Shown here: piece by piece, positions 56,455-64,000 of the stretch
Layout: every line of letters begins with the position of its first letter
Numbering within the stretch: the stretch's first letter is position 1
Assembly: GCF_017876435.1 (NCBI RefSeq)
Contig: NZ_JAGIOA010000001.1
Span: 1,550,001-1,614,000 of the forward strand
Source: Microbacterium phyllosphaerae
GTDB lineage: Bacteria > Actinomycetota > Actinomycetes > Actinomycetales > Microbacteriaceae
Reading direction: 5' to 3'
DNA length: 64,000 bases
Notes under the pieces: generated by a model
Told to the model about the DNA's origin: nothing
The model's database searches: none
The model's input: the letters and a program-made list of their open reading frames with translations, nothing else
Made by a program: the position numbers and the translations under genes

Positions 56455-57015
56455 TCAGCGTGCGGGGAAGGCGCGCTCGACCGCATCCACGACAGCGCCG
56501 TACACCGAGTCCCACGGCACGATCGGGGGAGTCACGCCTGCGAGCTCGAGACTCACGGCACCGTGCACCTGCGCCCAGACGGTGAGTGCCGCGGCCATCA
56601 CCTCGGACTCGTCGACCCGAGCCGCGAGCGCGCGCACGAGGGGCGCCATCGCCGTGCTCATGGTCGCGTCGTCCGGGCGGCAGTCTTCGGTGGCCACCCC
56701 GCCGCCGAACATGAGGCGGTAGAGCGCCGGGTTGGCCATCGCCCACTCCCGATACGCGAGCCCCAGAGTACGCAGCCCCTGCGGTTCTGCTGCTGCCTGT
56801 GCGTCGCCGAACGATGCGAAGCCGTGCTCGATCACGGCGACGAGAAGCTCGGTCTTGCCGCCGTAGAGGGAGTAGACGGCAGAGGTCGAGGTGCCCGCGT
56901 TCTGCGCGATGTCGCGGAGACTGATCCGCTCAGGCCCCTTCTCGTCGACCATCATGGCGGTCGCGTCGAGGAGGCGGTCACGCAGCGCGTCGTCGTACAG
57001 AGGAGGTCTTGCCAT
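56455..57015 (-). CDS. TetR family transcriptional regulator
   Basis: A 186-residue TetR repressor. The helix-turn-helix is at about residues 25-50 (LRDIAQNAGTSTSAVYSLYG), followed by a helical sensor domain of the TetR-like C-terminal type. It is divergent from the DUF4188 gene. Three phased 10-base operators fill the 66-base gap, so it almost certainly represses that gene and itself. ATG 57015 is chosen because the conserved ARPPLYDD start follows it and TAAGCT lies seven bases upstream. Confidence 0.82.
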   Translation of the reverse strand: MARPPLYDDALRDRLLDATAMMVDEKGPERISLRDIAQNAGTSTSAVYSLYGGKTELLVAVIEHGFASFGDAQAAAEPQGLRTLGLAYREWAMANPALYRLMFGGGVATEDCRPDDATMSTAMAPLVRALAARVDESEVMAAALTVWAQVHGAVSLELAGVTPPIVPWDSVYGAVVDAVERAFPAR

Positions 57016-57025
57016 GGGATCGAGC

Positions 57026-57061
57026 TTACCGTAACGTTGTTGCATAACGCAGTTACATAAC
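57026..57061. promoter_or_regulatory. Three TetR operators with 13-base period
   Basis: TTACCGTAAC (57026-57035), GTTGCATAAC (57039-57048) and GTTACATAAC (57052-57061) each begin 13 bases apart and are near-palindromic. They overlap the tetR -10 and the DUF4188 promoter region. Confidence 0.65.
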
Positions 57062-57081
57062 TATGTTCCAAGGAGTGAGCC

Positions 57082-57558
57082 ATGACTCAGCAGGTCTTTC
57101 CCGGCCGATTCACCGCGGCCCCCGGCCGATCGGATGTCACCGTGTTCCTGATCGGGATGCGCGCGAACAGGTGGTGGCAGATCGGCCGGGTGATGTGGAC
57201 CGCGAGCAAGATGCCGCCGATGCTGCGTCACCTCGCGACGCACGCGGATGCCGGCATGCTCGGTGCCCACAGCTGGTTCGGCCGCACGACGATCCTGCTG
57301 TCGTACTGGGAGAGTCCCGAGCATCTGCAGCGCTTCGCCGCCGACCGGGATGCGCCGCACCTGCAGCCGTGGCGCGACTTCATGAAGACGCTGCAGGGGA
57401 CAGGCAGCGTGGGTGTCTGGCACGAGACGTATCAGGTCCCGACCGCTGATCTCGAGGCCGTGTACGTCGACATGCCGGCGTTCGGACTCGCGGCGGCCAC
57501 CACGCACGCACCCGTGGGGCCCGGAACGAAGACAGCGCGCCAGCGGCTGGGCCGCTGA
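57082..57558 (+). CDS. DUF4188 (monooxygenase-like) protein
   Basis: A 158-residue protein that fits the DUF4188 group, small proteins with a ferredoxin-like, heme/monooxygenase-type fold. The sequence has RWWQIGRVMWTASKMPPML and a C-terminal HETY region, which are typical. No catalytic residue is assigned. AAGGAG precedes the ATG. It is divergent from and probably repressed by the TetR regulator, so it may deal with a toxic or aromatic compound; that is an inference. Its stop codon lies inside the terminator hairpin. Confidence 0.72.
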   Translation: MTQQVFPGRFTAAPGRSDVTVFLIGMRANRWWQIGRVMWTASKMPPMLRHLATHADAGMLGAHSWFGRTTILLSYWESPEHLQRFAADRDAPHLQPWRDFMKTLQGTGSVGVWHETYQVPTADLEAVYVDMPAFGLAAATTHAPVGPGTKTARQRLGR

Positions 57559-57571
57559 CGCGCTGTCTTCG
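57527..57571. terminator. Bidirectional terminator between DUF4188 and DUF6882-like genes
   Basis: A 20-base stem (57527-57539 with 57559-57571, and 57541-57547 with 57551-57557) with a C/A mismatch and a TGG loop. It spans the stop codon of the plus-strand gene. Confidence 0.75.
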
Positions 57572-57578
57572 ACGAGGA

Positions 57579-58301
57579 TCAGCCCTGGGGGTGCAGGCTG
57601 CTCTCGATGTTGGTGATGCGCGCCTGCTCGTCGAAGCGGAACGTCGCCGTGCCCGTGCTGTCGGTGATCGTGGCGCCCGTGAAGGCCTCATCGGTCCAGG
57701 TGAGTGTCCAGCCGGCCAGGCGGGCGGCATCCCAGACCGCGGTGCGGGCGTCGGGCAGTGCCAGGCCCGAGAGGATGCGGGGGAGGACGATGGCCGCGGA
57801 GGCGACCGTCAGCGGGGGGAGCGGCGCATCGAGCAGGAACACCGCGTACGTGCCACCGCCGACCGGGGCGAGGTAGTACGGCGCCCGACCGGTGAGCTCG
57901 ACGGCGACCGCGCCGACCGTGTGGGCGGCCTTCGTGATCCACTCGGCATCGCCGGCCGCGTCTTCGGGAAAGGGGAGCTCGGTCTGGCTGAGTTCGGGAA
58001 TGCCGTGCTCGGTGCCGTAGTCACGCAGCTGCGCGGCGACACCGGCGGCGTCTCCCTGCGGATGCGCCCACGCCCAGAGCAGCGAGCGCGGCCCGGGGGC
58101 GATGGTCGCGACGAGGTGTGCGCGCGTCGCGAGCTGTCGCGAGGGGTCGTCGTTCGACGTGAAGGTGAGGGTTCCCGCGGCCATGTCGGCATCCCAGCGG
58201 TTGTCGCCGAGGCTCTCGAGAGCCGTGGACAGCGAATCCTGGCGAAGGGCGGTGAACAGTGCGGCACGGTCTGCGAGCGGCTGGAGCGCGGCGAAGGTCA
58301 T
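57579..58301 (-). CDS. DUF6882-like protein
   Basis: A 240-residue soluble protein. Its layout (an N-terminal segment, a LWAWAHPQ motif, and a C-terminal region with TWTDEAFTGATI and FRFDEQARI) fits the DUF6882 group of uncharacterised actinobacterial proteins; the assignment is by resemblance only. It follows the MFS gene on the same strand after 22 bases, but GAGACT six bases before its ATG may give it its own leaderless promoter. Function is unknown. Confidence 0.6.
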   Translation of the reverse strand: MTFAALQPLADRAALFTALRQDSLSTALESLGDNRWDADMAAGTLTFTSNDDPSRQLATRAHLVATIAPGPRSLLWAWAHPQGDAAGVAAQLRDYGTEHGIPELSQTELPFPEDAAGDAEWITKAAHTVGAVAVELTGRAPYYLAPVGGGTYAVFLLDAPLPPLTVASAAIVLPRILSGLALPDARTAVWDAARLAGWTLTWTDEAFTGATITDSTGTATFRFDEQARITNIESSLHPQG

Positions 58302-58323
58302 GAGCCCAGTCTCGCCCGGATTG

Positions 58324-59571
58324 CTATGAATCCGCCAACTCCGTGCGCTCGGTCGCAGCGTCGGCCGGGCGTCCCATGCGCCAGACGCTCGGCACCAGCA
58401 GGGTCACCACGGCGATCGCCGCATAGAGGATCCCCGATGTGACGAGCACGGTGGTGACGTCGCTGTGGGTGATGAGCCACCCGTAGACGAGGGTGCCGAT
58501 GGGCATCACCACGTAGCTCCCGAGCATGTCGTAGCTCGAGACTCGTGACAGCTTGTCGCCCGGGATGTTCTCCATCATCGCCAGGTTCCAGCCCGTGCTG
58601 AAGACCTCTGCGCCCGCGCCGGCGATGAAGGCGGCGATGGCCAGCAGGATCACGGCGGGGTGCACGCCGAGGGTCGTGAGGGGGATGGCGAACGCGGCCA
58701 TGCCGATCATCCCGTAGCGCAGTGGCCGCTTCAGCGGGAACCACATCAGGACGAGGGTCATCAGCAGGATGCCGACGCCTTCGGCGCTGACGACCCAGCC
58801 CCAGCCGGCGATGCCGAGCCGTTCGTCGTTCTTCGCGATGTACGGCCCGACGACGCCCCAGGCGCCGATGTGGATCGCGTTCATCACCATGAAGGCGAGC
58901 ACGATCACCCACAACCAGGTGCGACTCCAGAACTCGCGCCAGCCGACCCGGAGGTCGTGGAACATCGTCGTGCCCCCGGCATGATCCGGAGGAGGGAGTC
59001 TGACCAGGGCCAGCACGGGGATCGCGACGACCCAACCGATCCCCTGCACGACCATCGCCCATGCGGGGCCGGCGGCGGCGACCACGATGCCGGCGATGAT
59101 CGGGCCGCCAATCGTGGTCGCTGAGCGCACGAATGACAGCATCGCGTTCGCCTGTTGCAGATGCTCGGGCGAGGTGAGCTGCGGGATGATCCCCTGCATC
59201 GCCGGCAGCACGAAAGCCGTGGAGGCGCCGTTGACGACGGACAGCAGTGCCAGCAGGGGAACCGTGGCGGTGCCGCTGAACAGGAGCGCCGCCATCGCCC
59301 CGACCGTCAGGATGTCGATGACGTAACAGGACTGGATGATGAGCGCGCGCGGCAGACGATCCGCGATCACTCCACCGAAAAGGAGGAAGACGATGTTGCT
59401 GACGGTGAAGGCGGCGAGTACGAGCGACAGGGAGCGGGCGTCGTTGTCGATCTCGAGCACCGCGAAGGCCAGGGCGATCGACGACATCGATCCGGCGATC
59501 AGCGTGATCGCGCGGGCGAGGAAGAACCAGCGGAATCCCTTGTCCTGCATCGCCGCGAGGGCGCGGATCAT
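58324..59571 (-). CDS. MFS transporter
   Basis: A 415-residue major facilitator protein with about 12 helices. The conserved loop GGVIADRLPRAL between helices 2 and 3 and the symmetrical second half are visible. It resembles the MFS_3/enterobactin-exporter-like group. It is encoded 62 bases downstream of the homoprotocatechuate genes on the same strand, so it may import the aromatic or export an intermediate, but resistance efflux is also common in this group. ATG 59571 is chosen after GAGG; GTG 59610 would add 13 residues. Confidence 0.8.
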   Translation of the reverse strand: MIRALAAMQDKGFRWFFLARAITLIAGSMSSIALAFAVLEIDNDARSLSLVLAAFTVSNIVFLLFGGVIADRLPRALIIQSCYVIDILTVGAMAALLFSGTATVPLLALLSVVNGASTAFVLPAMQGIIPQLTSPEHLQQANAMLSFVRSATTIGGPIIAGIVVAAAGPAWAMVVQGIGWVVAIPVLALVRLPPPDHAGGTTMFHDLRVGWREFWSRTWLWVIVLAFMVMNAIHIGAWGVVGPYIAKNDERLGIAGWGWVVSAEGVGILLMTLVLMWFPLKRPLRYGMIGMAAFAIPLTTLGVHPAVILLAIAAFIAGAGAEVFSTGWNLAMMENIPGDKLSRVSSYDMLGSYVVMPIGTLVYGWLITHSDVTTVLVTSGILYAAIAVVTLLVPSVWRMGRPADAATERTELADS

Positions 59572-59633
59572 GACGGCGCCTCGCGTGTGTGCATCCGTCG
59601 ATCCTCCCACGTCGGTGAGGCGGGGCGAGGGTG

Positions 59634-60437
59634 TCAGTAGCTGGCGCGGGCCGTGTCGTCGGAGGCGGGGATGAAGCGCGTGGCGAGGGCCTCGGAGGCT
59701 CGGGCGAGCATCGCCACGTCGGCGCCGACGGCGACGAAGTCGGCCCCGGCTGCGATGTACGACTCCGCTGCCGACGGATCGAAGGCGTTGACGCCCACGG
59801 GCTTGCCTGCAGCCTTCACCGCAGCGAAGACCCGCTCGACGGCGGCGATGACATCGGGGTGCGTCTGCTGACCCAGCAGCCCCATCGACGCCGACAGGTC
59901 GGAGGGGCCGACGAAGACCGCATCCACGCCGTCGACCGCGGCGATCTCGCCGGCGGCGGCGACTCCTGCCGTCGTCTCGATCTGCACGGTGAGGGACGTG
60001 TGCTTCGCCGAGTCCCGCAGGTAGCCGTCGACGCGGTTCCAGCGGGCACTGCGGGCGAGGGCGCTGCCGACTCCGCGCACGCCCTCGGGCGGATAGCGGG
60101 TCGCCGCGACGGCGGCGAGTGCCTCGTCGGCGGACGAGACCATCGGCACGATGAGGTTCTGTGCGCCGAGGTCGAGGACCTGCTTGATCGCGACGGCGTC
60201 ATTGAACGGCACCCGCACGACCGGAGTGATCGGATACGCGGCGACAACCTGCAGTTGCAGCTGGGTCGACTCGAGCGTGTTCGCCGAGTGCTCCATGTCG
60301 ATCAGCAGCCAGTCGAGGCCTGATCCCGCGGCCACCTCCGTCACGAGAGGACTGCCGGAGCACGCCCACATGCCGATCAGAGATCGGTCGGAGGTGGCGA
60401 GCTGCTCGCGGAAGGAGGGGCTCAGATGAAGCGGCAT
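59634..60437 (-). CDS. hpaI: HpcH/HpaI family aldolase, 4-hydroxy-2-oxo-heptane-1,7-dioate aldolase
   Basis: A 267-residue class II pyruvate aldolase. It would cleave 4-hydroxy-2-oxoheptanedioate to pyruvate and succinate semialdehyde, the last step of the homoprotocatechuate pathway. Metal and substrate residues are visible in LIDMEHS (Glu), QIETTAG (Glu) and FVGPSDLSASMG (Asp). The gene overlaps the upstream hydratase gene by 16 bases. Its position in an hpa operon makes this substrate more likely than other members of the family. Confidence 0.85.
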   Translation of the reverse strand: MPLHLSPSFREQLATSDRSLIGMWACSGSPLVTEVAAGSGLDWLLIDMEHSANTLESTQLQLQVVAAYPITPVVRVPFNDAVAIKQVLDLGAQNLIVPMVSSADEALAAVAATRYPPEGVRGVGSALARSARWNRVDGYLRDSAKHTSLTVQIETTAGVAAAGEIAAVDGVDAVFVGPSDLSASMGLLGQQTHPDVIAAVERVFAAVKAAGKPVGVNAFDPSAAESYIAAGADFVAVGADVAMLARASEALATRFIPASDDTARASY

Positions 60438-61207
60438 TCGATCGTTCCCATCGGTCCGTAGTCGCACAGCACCTGATCGCCGCGCGACACCCACATCGGG
60501 CGTGTGAACGATCCTGCCAGGATGATCTCCCCGGCCTCCAGACGCGCGCCGTGCTGGTGGAACTTGTTCGCGAGCCAGGCCACACCGGTGGCGGGGTGCC
60601 CCAGCACGCCGGCTGCGACGCCGGTCTCCTCGATCTCGCCGTTGCGCGACAGCACGCCGGGCACCCAGCGGAGGTCGATCTCGTCCGGGCGCTTGCGAAC
60701 GGTTCCGAGCACCATCGCGCCGTACGCGGCGTTGTCGCTGATCGTGTCGACGATCGTGCGCCCCTCGAGCTCGATGTGCGAGTTCAGCACCTCGAGCGCC
60801 GGCACCGCGTAGTCGATCGCCGCGAGGGCGTCGTCGAGAGTGCAGTCGGGGCCCTCCAGCGGATGCTTGAGCACGAAGGCTAGTTCGACCTCGATGCGCA
60901 CGTTCGAGAAGTGATCGACGGGGATCTCGGCTCCCGACTCGTACACGGTGTCGTCGAACATGACGCCGTAGTCGGGCTCGGTGATGCCCGTGGCCTGCTG
61001 CATCGCCTTGGAGGTCAGGCCGATCTTGCGGCCGACCAGCCGGCGCCCGGCCGCGATCTGTGAGTCGCGCCAGACGCCCTGGATCGCGTACGAGTCCTCG
61101 ACCGTCGCCTCCGGATACCGCGCGGTGATCCGAGGGATCACGGAGTGGCTCCGGTCGGCCTCGGCGAGTTCCTCGGCGATCTGCGTGACGGTGTCTGCGG
61201 ACAGCAT
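60422..61207 (-). CDS. hpaH: 2-oxo-hept-4-ene-1,7-dioate hydratase
   Basis: A 261-residue hydratase of the 2-keto-4-pentenoate hydratase family. It adds water to 2-oxohept-3/4-ene-1,7-dioate to give the substrate of HpaI. Family marks are GRKIGLTSKAMQ, EVELAFVLKHPL and the C-terminal GSFTRPMWVSRGD. GAGGAG precedes the ATG at 61207. It lies 38 bases downstream of hpaD and overlaps hpaI, so all belong to one operon. Confidence 0.87.
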   Translation of the reverse strand: MLSADTVTQIAEELAEADRSHSVIPRITARYPEATVEDSYAIQGVWRDSQIAAGRRLVGRKIGLTSKAMQQATGITEPDYGVMFDDTVYESGAEIPVDHFSNVRIEVELAFVLKHPLEGPDCTLDDALAAIDYAVPALEVLNSHIELEGRTIVDTISDNAAYGAMVLGTVRKRPDEIDLRWVPGVLSRNGEIEETGVAAGVLGHPATGVAWLANKFHQHGARLEAGEIILAGSFTRPMWVSRGDQVLCDYGPMGTIECRFI

Positions 61208-61245
61208 CCGTGTCTCCTCTGTGTCTGGACCTGCGTGCGAATCGA

Positions 61246-62409
61246 TCAGAGCTGGTGGCCGAGCTTGTACTCGCCCTGCTTGTACTCGGGCATGGCCTCG
61301 TCGTCGTCGGGCCGTGTGTACGAGAAACCGTCGGCGCCGATCGTGACGGCCATCTCGGAGCTGTCGGTGCGCGCCACGACCGGCTGCGGGTTGCCGTCGA
61401 GGTCGAGCACCAGCGAGGCCTCGGTGTACCACGAGGGCACGACCGGGTTGCCCCACCAGTCGCGGCGCTGGTTGTCGTGCACGTCCCAGGTGATGACGGG
61501 GTTGTCGGGGTCGCCCGTGTAGTAGTCCTGCGTGTAGACCTCGACGCGGTGGCCGTCGGGATCGCGCAGGTACAGGTAGAAGGCGTTCGAGACGCCGTGG
61601 CGGCCGGGGCCGCGCTCGATCGCGTCGGAGCGGCGGAGGGCGCCGAGCTTGTCGCAGATCGCGAGGATGTTGTGCTTCTCATGGGTGGCGAAGCACACGT
61701 GGTGCATGCGGGGCCCGTCGCCGCCGGTCATCGCGGTGTCGTGCACGGTGGGCTTGCGGCGCATCCACGCGGCGTACACGGTGCCCTCGTCGTCCTGGAT
61801 GTCCTCCGTCACGCGGAACCCGAGATCCTGCATGAACTTGACCGCACGGGGCACGTCGGGGGTGACCTGGTTGAAGTGGTCGAGACGCACGAGCTCGCCG
61901 GGGATGTGCAGGTCGTAGCGCCACGACATCCGCTCGACGTGGTCGGACTGGTGGAAGAACTCGATGGGGAAGCCCAGCGGGTCGACCACACGCACCGAGT
62001 CGCCGACGCCCTTGACGAAGCCCTCGGGGTTGCGGCGCACGTCGCAGCCGAGCTCGGAGTAGAACGCGACGGCGAGGTCGAGGTCGGCCGCCGAGCGTAC
62101 GCGGTACGAGAACGCGGCGACCGCGGCGATCGGTCCCTTGCGCAGCACGAGGTTGTGGTGGATGAACTCCTCGGTCGAGCGGAGGTAGATCGCCTCGTCG
62201 TCCTCTTCCGTCACGTACAGGCCCAGGACGTCGACGTAGAACACCCGGGAGGCGGCGAGGTCGGTGACGACCAGTTCCATGTATGCGCAGCGGAGTACAT
62301 CCGGGGGCGTGCTCTCGGGTGTCGCCACCGGGTTGTCGGTCTGGATCGGAGCCTCCTGGCTCACGTAGTAGCCCGATGAGGTCAGCGTCTTCGCAGTCTT
62401 GTCGGTCAT
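61246..62409 (-). CDS. hpaD: Homoprotocatechuate 2,3-dioxygenase
   Basis: A 387-residue extradiol ring-cleaving dioxygenase that opens 3,4-dihydroxyphenylacetate at the 2,3 bond. The metal ligands His178 (RLDHFNQ), His237 (MHHVCF) and Glu290 (HRVEVY) and the acid-base His223 correspond to His155, His214, Glu267 and His200 of the Brevibacterium fuscum enzyme at a constant offset of 23. The first 23 extra residues look disordered. AAGGA precedes the ATG. The metal (Fe or Mn) cannot be told from sequence. Confidence 0.93.
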   Translation of the reverse strand: MTDKTAKTLTSSGYYVSQEAPIQTDNPVATPESTPPDVLRCAYMELVVTDLAASRVFYVDVLGLYVTEEDDEAIYLRSTEEFIHHNLVLRKGPIAAVAAFSYRVRSAADLDLAVAFYSELGCDVRRNPEGFVKGVGDSVRVVDPLGFPIEFFHQSDHVERMSWRYDLHIPGELVRLDHFNQVTPDVPRAVKFMQDLGFRVTEDIQDDEGTVYAAWMRRKPTVHDTAMTGGDGPRMHHVCFATHEKHNILAICDKLGALRRSDAIERGPGRHGVSNAFYLYLRDPDGHRVEVYTQDYYTGDPDNPVITWDVHDNQRRDWWGNPVVPSWYTEASLVLDLDGNPQPVVARTDSSEMAVTIGADGFSYTRPDDDEAMPEYKQGEYKLGHQL

Positions 62410-62423
62410 TGCAGGGTCCTTGC

Positions 62424-63920
62424 TCAGTTCTTGCCGAAGGTCGGGTTGTGGGCACCGCCGAGCGTGATGTGCACGCTCTGCTGGTCGGTGTAGAAGTCGA
62501 TCGAGCGGTAGCCGCCCTCATGGCCGAGGCCCGAGGCCTTGACGCCGCCGAACGGGGTGCGGAGGTCGCGCACGTTGTTGCTGTTCAGCCACACCATGCC
62601 GGCCTCGACGGACTGCGCGAAGTTGTGCGCGCGCTTCAGGTCGTTCGTCCAGATGTAGGCGGCGAGGCCGTACTTCGTGTTGTTCGCGAGGGCCAGCGCC
62701 TCATCGTCGGAGTCGAACGGCGTGATCGCGACGACCGGGCCGAAGATCTCCTCCTGGAAGATGCGGGCGTCAGGGGAGACGTCTGCGAACACCGTCGGGG
62801 CGACGAAGTTGCCCTCGTCGAATCCTTCGGGGCGTCCGCCGCCGGCGACGAGGCGACCCTCGGTCTTGCCGATCTCGACGTAGCTCATCACCTTGTCGTA
62901 GTGCTCGGGGTGCACGAGCGCGCCGACCTCGGTGGCCGGGTCGTGCGGGTAGCCCACCGTGACACGCTTCGCCTGCGCGGCGTAGCGCTCGACGAACTCC
63001 TCGTAGATCGAGCGCTCGACGAGGATGCGGGAGCCTGCGGTGCAGCGCTCGCCGTTGAGCGAGAAGACACCGAAGATGGTCGCGTCGACGGCGGCCTCGA
63101 GATCGGCGTCGGCGAACACGACGGCCGGCGACTTGCCGCCGAGCTCCATCGAGAGTCCCTTGAGGAACGGAGCCGCGTTGCCGAAGATCAGCTGTCCGGT
63201 CGAGCTCTCGCCCGTGAACGAGATGAGCGGGACGTCCGGATGCTTGACGAGCGCGTCTCCGGCGTCCTCGCCGAGACCGTTCACGAGGTTGAAGACGCCC
63301 GAAGGCAGCCCCGCCTCCTCGAAGATCCCGGCCCAGAGCGAGGCGGAGAGGGGGGTGAACTCGGCGGGCTTGAGCACGACCGTGTTGCCGGTCGCGAGCG
63401 CGGGGCCGAGCTTCCACGACTCCAGCATGAAGGGCGTGTTCCACGGCGTGATGAGGCCGGCGACGCCGATCGGCTTGCGGTTGACGTAGTTCATCTGCTT
63501 GCCGGGCACCTTGAAGGCGTCGTCGGACTGCGCGACGATCAGGTCGGCGAAGAAGCGGAAGTTCTCGGCGGCACGGCGGGCCTGGCCGAGAGCCTGCGTG
63601 ATCGGCAGGCCGGAGTCGTACGACTCGAGCTCGGCGAGACGGGCATCGCGGGACTCCACGAGGTCGGCGATCCGGTGCAGCACCCGCGAACGCTCGCGGG
63701 GGAGCATGCGCGGCCAGGGGCCCTCGTCGAACGCGCGCTTCGCTGCGGCGACGGCGAGTTCGATGTCGGCCTTCTTGCCGGCGGCGGCGGTGGTGTACGT
63801 CTTGTTCGTCACCGGGTCGAGCACATCGAACGTGTCGCCGTCGACCGAGTCGACGAACGCGCCGTCGATGTAGTGCTGGATGTGGTCGGGCAGGTCGGCG
63901 GGGATACGGGAATCGGTCAT
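62424..63920 (-). CDS. hpaE: 5-carboxymethyl-2-hydroxymuconate semialdehyde dehydrogenase
   Basis: A 498-residue aldehyde dehydrogenase. The general base Glu259 (MELGGKSP) and nucleophile Cys293 (NGERCTAGS) are present, with the NAD-binding FTGESSTG loop. It oxidises the ring-cleavage product of HpaD to 5-carboxymethyl-2-hydroxymuconate. The gene begins the visible hpa operon; AGGAG precedes its ATG, which overlaps the stop codon of an upstream gene (ATGA). Assignment as HpaE rests on its placement next to hpaD. Confidence 0.88.
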   Translation of the reverse strand: MTDSRIPADLPDHIQHYIDGAFVDSVDGDTFDVLDPVTNKTYTTAAAGKKADIELAVAAAKRAFDEGPWPRMLPRERSRVLHRIADLVESRDARLAELESYDSGLPITQALGQARRAAENFRFFADLIVAQSDDAFKVPGKQMNYVNRKPIGVAGLITPWNTPFMLESWKLGPALATGNTVVLKPAEFTPLSASLWAGIFEEAGLPSGVFNLVNGLGEDAGDALVKHPDVPLISFTGESSTGQLIFGNAAPFLKGLSMELGGKSPAVVFADADLEAAVDATIFGVFSLNGERCTAGSRILVERSIYEEFVERYAAQAKRVTVGYPHDPATEVGALVHPEHYDKVMSYVEIGKTEGRLVAGGGRPEGFDEGNFVAPTVFADVSPDARIFQEEIFGPVVAITPFDSDDEALALANNTKYGLAAYIWTNDLKRAHNFAQSVEAGMVWLNSNNVRDLRTPFGGVKASGLGHEGGYRSIDFYTDQQSVHITLGGAHNPTFGKN

Positions 63921-64000
63921 GACTCGTCTCCTGGGTTGTGATGAGAACGTGCGTGAAGCGCATCGAGGAAGGCGTCCCTCGTGCGCAGACGGTGGTTGCG
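63917..64000 (-). CDS. C-terminal end of an upstream gene, probably a GntR (FCD) regulator
   Basis: An open frame runs from the window edge to a TGA that overlaps the hpaE ATG. The 27 visible residues begin RNHRLRTRDAFLDALHA. The arginine-rich helix with alanines resembles the last helix of FCD-type GntR regulators, which often control aromatic degradation. Too little is visible to be sure; another product is possible. Confidence 0.4.
   Translation of the reverse strand, partial: RNHRLRTRDAFLDALHARSHHNPGDES

Overview
High-GC DNA with NNC/NNG-dominated codons, TAGNNT leaderless promoters and the conserved order sucC-sucD ... perM-like - purN - purH points to an actinobacterium of the Microbacteriaceae (Microbacterium or a close relative). 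This placement is inferred from gene content and style; no rRNA or tRNA gene lies in the window. No prophage, insertion sequence or CRISPR array was seen. It reads as ordinary chromosome carrying catabolic islands.

Layout. 1-7 kb: SseB-like protein, split LigD-type polymerase and ligase genes facing each other, an FAD oxidoreductase, a small Cys-rich protein, and an acyl-CoA dehydrogenase with its TetR regulator. 7-9.5 kb: two tandem subtilisin-like (mycosin-like) membrane-anchored proteases. 9.7-18 kb: sucCD, homocysteine methyltransferase, NCS2 purine permease, DUF6350/PerM-like membrane protein, purN, purH. 18-20.2 kb: Ada-AlkA fusion and Ogt alkylation repair. 20.2-24.3 kb: heterodimeric ABC exporter behind a leader peptide and hairpin. 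25.2-33.3 kb: a LacI-controlled sugar operon (binding protein, two permeases, alpha-xylosidase, beta-glucosidase) suited to xyloglucan oligosaccharides. 33.4-38 kb: GNAT, monomeric isocitrate dehydrogenase, L,D-transpeptidase.

38-46 kb is the most unusual region. RidA faces a PLP-dependent D-amino-acid enzyme, followed by a single 1076-residue protein fusing an N-acyl-D-amino-acid-deacylase-like amidohydrolase to a GH20 beta-N-acetylhexosaminidase. Then come a ROK repressor, a ROK sugar kinase and NagB. A second amino-sugar operon (GH20-NagA) lies at 50.7-53.4 kb. Together they could take N-acetylhexosamines to fructose-6-phosphate and D-amino acids to keto acids, as from peptidoglycan-type material. 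The link between the two halves is inference.

46-50 kb: an overlapping Nudix / FAD-oxidase / YrdB operon and a 704-residue ECF sigma factor fused to a zinc anti-sigma-like domain and a secreted tail. 50.3-50.7 kb is an AT-richer non-coding stretch with inverted repeats. 53.4-55.8 kb: ZTP (pfl) riboswitch, glyA and folD. 55.8-58.3 kb: membrane protein, a TetR regulator with three phased operators facing a DUF4188 gene, and a DUF6882-like protein. 58.3-64 kb: MFS transporter and the homoprotocatechuate meta-cleavage genes hpaI, hpaH, hpaD and hpaE, with the tail of a probable GntR regulator at the right edge.
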